Shown here piece by piece: positions 31,901-40,900 of a DNA stretch of 64,000 bases. The notes below the pieces were generated by a model that was not told the DNA's origin, did not search any database, and saw only the letters and a program-made list of their open reading frames with translations. The stretch covers positions 2,542,001 through 2,606,000 of the forward strand of contig OY755189.1 of the NCBI GenBank assembly GCA_963576735.1. Direction: 5' to 3'. The stretch comes from Bedellia somnulentella. Its lineage: Eukaryota; Arthropoda; Insecta; Lepidoptera; Bedelliidae. Position numbers and translations under genes: made by a program. Position 1 is the stretch's first letter, and every line of letters begins with the position of its first letter.

Positions 31901-34900
31901 GAAGAGCTATCCAGGCAGATAACAAAGTTACACGCAGAAGAAACCCAGTGCAAAGAAGATGAGGAGACTGCAGCAAAAGAGTCAATGGAGCTCGCCAAAG
32001 AAGTTGAAAGCATCAAGGAGCGTATCATTGATGTTGTTGGTGACACGTTGGAGAAGTATGCTACTTGTGATGGAGATAAGGTGATTTGTATTACCTAAAA
32101 CAAAAAATTAAGTAGCAAAACTTAAACTCAAACGTTCACGCCGTATATCCCAAAGGAGTTGGCAGAGTTACACATACTTTTGGAAATCACATACGTTGTC
32201 ACCTGGTGTTCAGTGTACCCACGTTTTGCTTGGACAGTGTTCTCACGTGATAAGGGGCAGGCCATTTTGTACGAATACACTGTCACATGATTAAGAGCAA
32301 CTCAACCATATGGGTTTCCTCACGATGTTTTCACACCACAATTTAACCACATATGTATATGTCTTTAGAAAAGACAAATTAGTATAGGCCCGACCCGGGA
32401 TTGGAACCCTCATCCACTGCACGATAAGTGATGTTCTTCCCACTGAGCTATGACAGTAGCAAGTAAGTGAGTAAGCTAATTTAGACTTACTTAGCTTATT
32501 ACACTACCTGTTCACTTTCTACTGTACAGCACAATATCAGGTAGTACCTTTTTTAAATAGTACATATTGCGGGTTTGATCCCTGCTGAGAGTAATATTTG
32601 TGTGATGAGCATAAATAATTGTTTCTTAGTCTTGGATTCATATGTGTATTATATTCATTATATCATTGAGTTAGGTTATCCCATAGTACCAGTTTATATA
32701 CCCACAATAGTTTGGGGCACACTGGGAATAGTTAGGTTAATCTGTGTATAATATATCTGTATAATATCTCCGTATAATATTAGCCGTGTAGTGTCTGCTT
32801 AGAATAGTACTACCCCATTTCTACCCGTGGGCGATCGTAAGAGGGTATAGCGGCTTTTTAAGTGATTTTTGGGCGATGTGGTTGGAGAGTTTGGGGACCC
32901 ATCACCAAAAACGTTTATTATTATCATCTTTTCCCCAATCAACTTCCAAAAGTGGCTGAGGAATTTATCATTCCAAAGCTCTGGCTACCCCGTTAAGAGG
33001 GATTTATAGCCGTGAGTATATGTATGTATGTATAATATTTAAGAAGAAAGCATTAAGAAAGAAGGCAGTTGGAGATAAGAAGAAAGCATGGTTAGATTTA
33101 CTAGCGATTAAAGCTAGTAACCGAATGGATGCAAAATAAAGCGGGATTTGCAAGAGTGGTGTGAGAGGAAACTTCCTGATGATTTCAATAACCAAAAGTT
33201 ATTCTGGAAATATATCCGAAAAGAAAAGGGATGCCGTGTAGTGCCGGCTTAGAATGTCGCTACCCCTTTCTACCCACGGGTGTCGTAAGAGGCGACTAAG
33301 GGTATTGGGGCTTTTTATTGGATTTTTGGGCGATGCGGTTGGAGACCCATCACCAAAAACCTTTATTTTTACCATCTTTTCCCCACTCAACTTCCAAAAG
33401 TGGCTGAGAAATTTATAATTCCTTAGCTCTGGTTACCCCTTCTAGGGAAATATAGCCGTGAGTATATGTATGTATGTATGTAAAAGGGACTTTCCCAAAA
33501 CACGAGAGTGAATGTAATAAGAGATGAACAGGGTGAATCGGCGATGGATGAAAGTAGCATGAAACGGGTATGGAAGAATAATTTTGAGGGACTGTTTGAA
33601 AAAGAGGATGCATCCATTTCTTCGCCAATCGACAGTAATGTTGATTGGAACGAAGAGATGGGTGATTTCAGTGATAATGAGATTAGTATGGAAGCAATAA
33701 TGAAAAGTATGAAAGTAGGGAAGGCGGCAGCGTATAATAGGATTACTATCGAAATGCTGAGGGCTAGTAAAGGGTTGGTGGCTTCTTGGTTGTACATCCT
33801 TTTCCGAAAATGCTGGTCAAGTGGCAAATTACCACAAGACTGGTGCAAGGCAGTGATTGTGCTTCTATATAAAGGAAAAGGGTCACACCAGGAGGCAAAA
33901 AACTACCGCGACATCAGCTTACTCAGCATTGTCGGTAAATTGTATGCAAAGGTACTGATTGAAAGAGTGATGAATGAAACTGATGAGAAAATATGGGATG
34001 TGCAAGTGGGATTTAGGAAAGGGGTAGTAATAATGGCTCCGATAGTAAAATAAAAATTGTCCTTACAAAAAATATTAAATTTACTGCCTAAAATACTAAA
34101 TTTCCGACTACTTTTGCCGGAGTAAAAATGACGAAACGACAGAATGACATACTTAAATCTCCGAAAAAATAATATGTCTGTTTATTGTCACAATACTTTT
34201 CTACCAAGCAAAACTATGTTCTGCGGATAACAATGCTTTGTAATTTTTACCTTTACTTGCCTACAAGATATTTATAAATTACACTACATGTGTCATAGGG
34301 AGTATGCATTTAAGGTGCTCGCTCCGCTGCGCTTCGCTCGCTCGTTTTATACATAACCTAACCTAACCTAGCTAAATGTGACCTAACTTTTCTTCACCTG
34401 CAGGGGGCTTTAGAACCCCCGACCCCCCCCAACGGATAAACTTGTCGGAGGTTCAGTATTTTTTTTTCGGAAGTTTAGTTTTATTATTCGATGTTAAATA
34501 TATTTGTAAGTAAAAATGTAATTTGATCCTGTTCATAGGCGTTTGTTAAATTTATTTAATTTTTTCGGTATGTTTTGGGTTTTTTTGTCGGTAATTCATT
34601 AACCTTCCTATACCCGCGCGTTGGTCTGTGAGACCGACAAATTTGATTTTGGTAGTTTTCTCGTCTGCCGCAAGCGCTAGCAATCCGAGTTTCTTAGTAG
34701 CTGCCGGATTTCAACCGAACTTCACATCAATGCCGCCCACGCAGCTGTGGGAGTAGGACGTGTGGACCCTTTTGGCGCCAATCGGTCTGTGAGACCGCCG
34801 CGGGTATACGTGTAAGTTTTTGTGTTATTATTCATTACTTATTATTTGCTAATATTGAATATTTTTTCAATTGAATTTATTTGTTTTTTGTTTGCGTACA

Positions 34901-37900
34901 TTTATAATTATATTTTACACGTTTTAGTGTTGTGTAGGTAAGTGAGTATTTAAATTTTTCAGAGAAAAAGGAGTTGCCTGAGGAATTCACAGTAGTACGT
35001 GGCCGCGCGGAAAAATCATCAGTATTCGGGCATCGAGGAAACTGTACTCTAGTCTCTTTTGTTCCTAAAAAAGATAAAAATGTTCTTCTAGTGTCCAGTA
35101 TGCACAACAATGCTGAAATAAATGAGGAGACGGGAAAGCCTGAAATTATAATGGACTACAATTCGACCAAAGGAGGAGTGGACACTGTCAATAAAATGTG
35201 CGCTACTTATAACGCTGCTCGTGGTACAAATAGGTGGCCCATGGTATTTTTTATAGCCTCATGAACGTAGGAAAAAACAATCTCGGCAAGAAAATAAATC
35301 GCAGGACCTTCCTTGAAGCTTTGGCATACGATCTCATCAATTCGCACCTTAGACGACGAGCTCTCATGACATCTTTGCCTAAAACCTTGAAACTAAGGCT
35401 TGCCAAAATATGCCAATTAGATGGTCCTAAATCCCAAGCAACATCGAATAACAACAAAATAGGTCGTTGTGGCTATTATGCAGAAAAAATCGTAAAACAC
35501 GATACAATTGTGACACATGCAAAAAATACTTCTGTTTGGAACATGCTATTATGGTATGCCTCAACTGCTATAATAAGTCTGATAATTAAGTTAATGATTG
35601 TTTTTCATTAAGTTTGATTGTTAACCTCTATAAAAGTGTAAAATTTTATTTTGTTTTAGAAGAAAAAATATTTTTTGTTCCCGTTTTTTAGAACCTAAGG
35701 AAAATATCTCAAATTACAAGGCTGATTTTGGAAAAGTGATAAAAACTAAATAGTTTACTAATAAAGATAAGTCAAGACATTACATCTTTCATTTATGTCC
35801 CATATTTTAAATAAATAATGCTAAACATATATATTTACAATTGAATATATGAAAACCCAGGACACGAAAGGACGGTCTGTGAGACCGTGCGCGGGTATAG
35901 GTGCTACAAAAATTGGCGCGGGTATAGGAAGGTTAAAGCACTGGTTTATAAGAATAATAGTCGGACAGATGTAGTCGGAGCTTTATTTATTTTTCGGAAC
36001 CATTATTATTTCCCTTAGGAAAGGAATGGGATGAATGGATTAAATCTTCTCTCTAAGGAGCATCACCGAAAAGTTCTTAGCTAACCAAAAAGTGTATTGC
36101 TCCTTCATTGATTTAGAGAAGGCGTATAATAGGGTGGTAAGAAAGTGTTATGGGAGGTGTTATCCAAGTTCGGTTTGGGGAGTCAACTTATACGTGCACT
36201 GGTATCACTCTATGAGAATTCTAGTGCACTGACTGGTTCGGAATCTCTAAGGGTGTCCGACAGGGATGTGTAGCTTCTCCGTGGCTTTTCAATTTGTTCA
36301 TGGATAACTGTTTGATAGAGTTGCGTGAAAGTGATTATGGACTAAGAATAGGTGGATGGTGGATCATGGAGTGAGAAATAGTGTTATTCGTGAAAAGTGT
36401 GGTGTGAAAGATGATATTGTAAGAAAGATAGAAAAAAAATGTTGAGATGTTTTGGGCACATAGAGAGAAAGGATGATAGAAAATTGGTAAAAGGGATCTA
36501 CAGAGCTAGTGTGGATGGTAACGTTAGATGAGGACGACCACGGAGAACACACTTGGACCAAAATTGAGAGTGGGCTCAATAAGGCAGGCGTCCGAAGTAT
36601 GAAGAATAAAAGAGCATGTATGAAAAGATTGATGGATGGAAACGAAGCTAGAGAGGTTTGCCAGGATCGTATGAAGTGTTGATTGCTAGTCTCTGCCTAC
36701 CCCAATGGGAACTAATGGCGTGAGTATATGGATGTATGTATGTAAGATTTACTAATAACTACATCTTTTTATGTTGCAGGAAAAATCCCAGAAGTTCCTT
36801 GTATTCGGTCCCTTTGATAAATACAGACAGTCTCAGGCGTTATTCAACTCTCATTTCGATCTGTATGTCACTCGCAATTTCAGCCAGAAACAGAATCAAA
36901 CGAAACAAATGAGTGAACTGAAATGCGCTTTAAATGAAGCTAAGGATTTGGAAGAAAGGTATGACTTTGTCTATTCAGAAAGTTTTCATAGTTTTTTTAC
37001 ATCATACATACGTATACTCACGGCTATAAATCCCGATAAGGGGTAGCCAGAGCTAAGGAATTAGAAATTCCTCAGCCACTTTTTTACATCGGATAATAGA
37101 CATACTCTTCTAACCCCTATACCGTCGTATTTGTCATTGGTTTCATCGACTAGAAAGCTCCAATATTAATATTGTAACATACATATCAATATGTCAAAAT
37201 CCGAATATTCGTTGCGTGCGAGGGAGACAGCAATAAATACTAATGTGCGTAGAGATACATCTCACGCTTAATACTTCAGTGACCTATGTCAAAATTTTGA
37301 TGAATTGAGTTAAAATACTACGCAGACCTTAAAAAGCATGCTCTACAACATAATTATGAATACGAGACGATAAAGAAATAAGTGAAATTGAACCTTTTTG
37401 TGTTAAAAATACGGGTGTTTTCTCGTGACTATTTTGCAGAGCATGCTTTCTAAGGTCTATGTAGTATTGTAACTCAATTCATAAAAATTTTGACATACTT
37501 CACTGTAGTATTAAGCGTGCGACATATAAGAACAGACCTTCAGTTTTCAAATACTCTCAGCTAACTTAATTTAATTTGTTTATAAAACAATATTACAATC
37601 TACGATAGGCTATTTTTAAATTATATTATATTTACCTAAAATGTACAATCACCAATACAAGTCTATAAAATGTATTAAAAATTTAGAAAAATATAAAATA
37701 GTCACCTTTTAATAGTGTAAACTACAATAAAGAAACTTTTAACATACATACTTCCACTCACGGCTATAAATCCTTGGAAGGGGTAGCCAGAGCTTCGGAA
37801 TTAGAAATCCCTCAGCCTCTTTTGGAAGTGTTTAAGGGAAAAGATTGCAAACAAAGGTTTTTGGTGATGCGTCTCCCACCGCATAGCCCAAAAATCTCTT

Positions 37901-40900
37901 AAAAAACCCTAATACCTTTAGCCGCCTAAGTTAAGCTGATACTATATTAGACTTACATACATACATATACTTACGGCCATAAATCACAAAATAGGTAGCC
38001 AGAGCTTAAGAGCTAGAAACTCTTCAGCCACATTTGGAAGTTGTCACTAGACATCTTTAACTATATTGATAACTTTTATTTACAGATTAACGGATGCAGT
38101 TATATCGTATATAGAAACCAAAGTATCCTTGAGCGGCCAACAAGCGAAACTATTGCCTGATGATGATTACGATAATTTAAGTGATGACGAAATTGAGTAA
38201 GTTATTTTACAAGTTTTTATTTGCCGTGTGTGTAGTGTCGGCATAGAATAGCACTACCCCATTTCTTCCGGTGGGTGTACGTAAGAGGCGACTAAGGGTA
38301 TTGGGCTTTTAAGGGATTTTTGGGCGATGCAGTTGGAGACGCATCTACAACAACCTTTATTTTACCATCTTTTCCCCACTTTCATTTCCAAAATTGGCTG
38401 AGGAATTTTTAATTCCTTAGCTCTGGCTACCCCTTCTAGGGATTTATAGCCGTGAGTATATGTATATGTCTGTTATTTGCCATGTAGTGCCGGCTTAGAA
38501 TGTCACTACCCCTTTTCTACCCACTGGTGTCGTTAGAGGCGACTTAGAGTGTGAGGCTTTTTTCTGTGGTTTTTGAGCGATGCAGTTGGAGACCTTCTCG
38601 AGAGTTTCTAGCTCTGAAGCTCTGTTTACCCCCTTCTGGGATTTATGTCCGTGAGTATACGCATGATAATCATGGTTATTAGTAATTAATTTGAAATTAT
38701 TTAATCCTCGCGACCCTTATAAACCTATGAAATGAGTGTATTTCATACATACATATGTCTTTAGAAAAGACAAATTCGTGTAGGCCTGACCCGGAATTTG
38801 AACCCTTATCATCCGCATGACAAGCTGTGTTCTACCCACTGAGCTATCACGGTTGCTTGTGGGTTTTTAAAACTATACATATACTCACAGCTATAAATCC
38901 CTAGAAGGGGTAGCCAGAGCTAAGGAATTAGAAATTCCTCAGCCACTTGGAAGTTGCGTGGGGGAAAAGATGGTGAAATAAGGGTTGTTGGTGATGGGTC
39001 TCCAACCGCATCGCCCAAGAATCCCTTAAAAGACCCAATACCGTTAGTCGCCTCTTACGTACACCCATCGGAAGAAATGGGGTAGTGCTATTCTAAGCCG
39101 GCACTACACGGCTATTTAAAAAAAAAACTATATTTTTAAAACTATATTTTTTATATTTTCAGAATACAGCTAGTAGAATTGCAAACGGCTACCGAATTAA
39201 TAGAGCAAGAAGAGGCTATTTTAGAACAACAGATACAAGATACAACCAAACTGTTTGTGGAGAAACGAACTGCATTGGCTGTTGATATAGCTCTGAGGTC
39301 TGCGTTGGGTGTTAGAGAGTGAGTATAATACTTAGTGCAGCAATTTTACTTGTTAGTACCTCTGCCCCTTTTTGGGTATAAAAGGCGTGAACGTTTGAGT
39401 CTTAAGTACGAATATACCAATGCATATGCATATTCAACTCAGCCATATGGGTTTCTTCTAGACTGTTTCACTCACCGTTAGCAACTCTGATAAACATACC
39501 ACAAATATACATACATACATTCATATACTCACGGCTATAAATCCCTTAACGGGGTAGCCAGAGCTTTGGAATGAGAAATTCCTCAGCCACTTTTGGAAGT
39601 TGATTGGGGAAAAGATGGTAATAATAAATGTTTTTGGTGACGGGTCTCCAACCACATCGCCCAAAAATCACTTAAAAAGCCCCTATACACTTAGTCGCCT
39701 CTTACGATCACCCACGGGTAGAAATGGGGTAGTGTTATTCTAAGCCGACACTACACAGCAAATATGATTTAAGAAAAGACACATTGACGTAGGCCTGACT
39801 GATATTTTACCCTCACTTTCTGCATGAGAAACGGTGATATCTCCGATAACTATCAAGGTACTTCTTCAATATGTTATCACCTGCTTACCCTTCCAGAGCA
39901 ATGTACACAAAGCTATGCTGGCTCCACGATATACATATCACAGAACGGGCCCTACTCCTAGAAAATAGTTTGTACTATTTGATGAGATATTTGTTCCGCT
40001 CTGTCACCAATTTGGTGAATGGAAAGCAGTGACAATAATGTTCAGTGATATTCAGAAGTATTAGCACCTCTGCTAAGCCTTTGGAGGTGTAGTGTGAGGA
40101 TTTGACTCTTGAGTACGAATATACTCAGATGTTAAATACAGCTAAGCCATGTGGGTTTCCTCTCGACGTTTTCTTTCACCGTTAACAATTTACCACACAT
40201 ATGACTAAGGCTCACTGATGTTTGCCCGAATTATATTTTAACATCACATCTCCTACATAAGCGGTGGTATTTCCAATAAATGTCAAGGTACTTCTTCAAT
40301 ATGTTATCACTTTTGCTTACCCTTCCAGAGCAATGTACACAAAGCTATGCTGGCTCCACGGTATCACAGAACGGGCTTTACTCCTAGACAATAGTTTGTA
40401 CTATCTGATGAGATACTCGCTCCGGTCTGTCTCAGATTTGGTGCAGTTTGCTCAGGATCTCAGTCAGTATGTGGTTGAAGAACAAGCGGCTGTTGCTAGT
40501 AGGATTGTAAGTATACATATATACATACATATACCCACGGCTATAAATCCCTAGAAGGGGTAGCCAGTGCTAAGGAATTAGGAATTCCTCAGCCACTTTG
40601 AAAGTTGAGTGGGAAAAAGATGGTAAAATAAAGGCTGTTGGTGATTGGTCTCCAACCGCATCGCCTAAAAATCCCTTAAAAGCCCCAATACCGTTAGTCG
40701 CCTCTTACGTACACCCACCGGAAGAAATGGGGTAGTGCTATTCTAAGCCGACACTACACAGCAGATTGTAAGTATATACATACATATAATCACGGCTATA
40801 AATCGATAGAAGGGGTAGCCATAGCTTTAGCTATTTGAAATTTTTAAGACACTTTTGGAAGTAAAGTGGGGATAAGATCGTAAAATAAAGAATATTTGAT

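Larger units (their letters stand above)
33034..36745 (+). mobile_element. RTE-type LINE, interrupted by three later insertions
   Basis: Segments 33034-33231, 33482-34021 and 36015-36745 form one element in HAUS3 intron 3. Translation in the intact parts gives an RTE reverse transcriptase. It reads WKNNFEGLF, then SSGKLPQDWCKAVIVLLYKG and NYRDISLLSIVGKLYAKVL. After the insertions it continues with FIDLEKAYNRVVRKVLWEVL, then GVRQGCVASPWLFNLFMDN and the C-terminal RRTHLDQ/NKRACMKRLMDG. The catalytic YADD region is lost to a deletion near 36355, and stop codons are present. The 3' end is GGCGTGAGTATATGGATG plus (TATG)n, shared with family A SINEs. Confidence 0.85.

Noticed and set aside
34350..34367. 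Telomeric (CCTAA)n repeat
   Set aside because: Only about three units, inside a DNA transposon; not enough to suggest an interstitial telomere.
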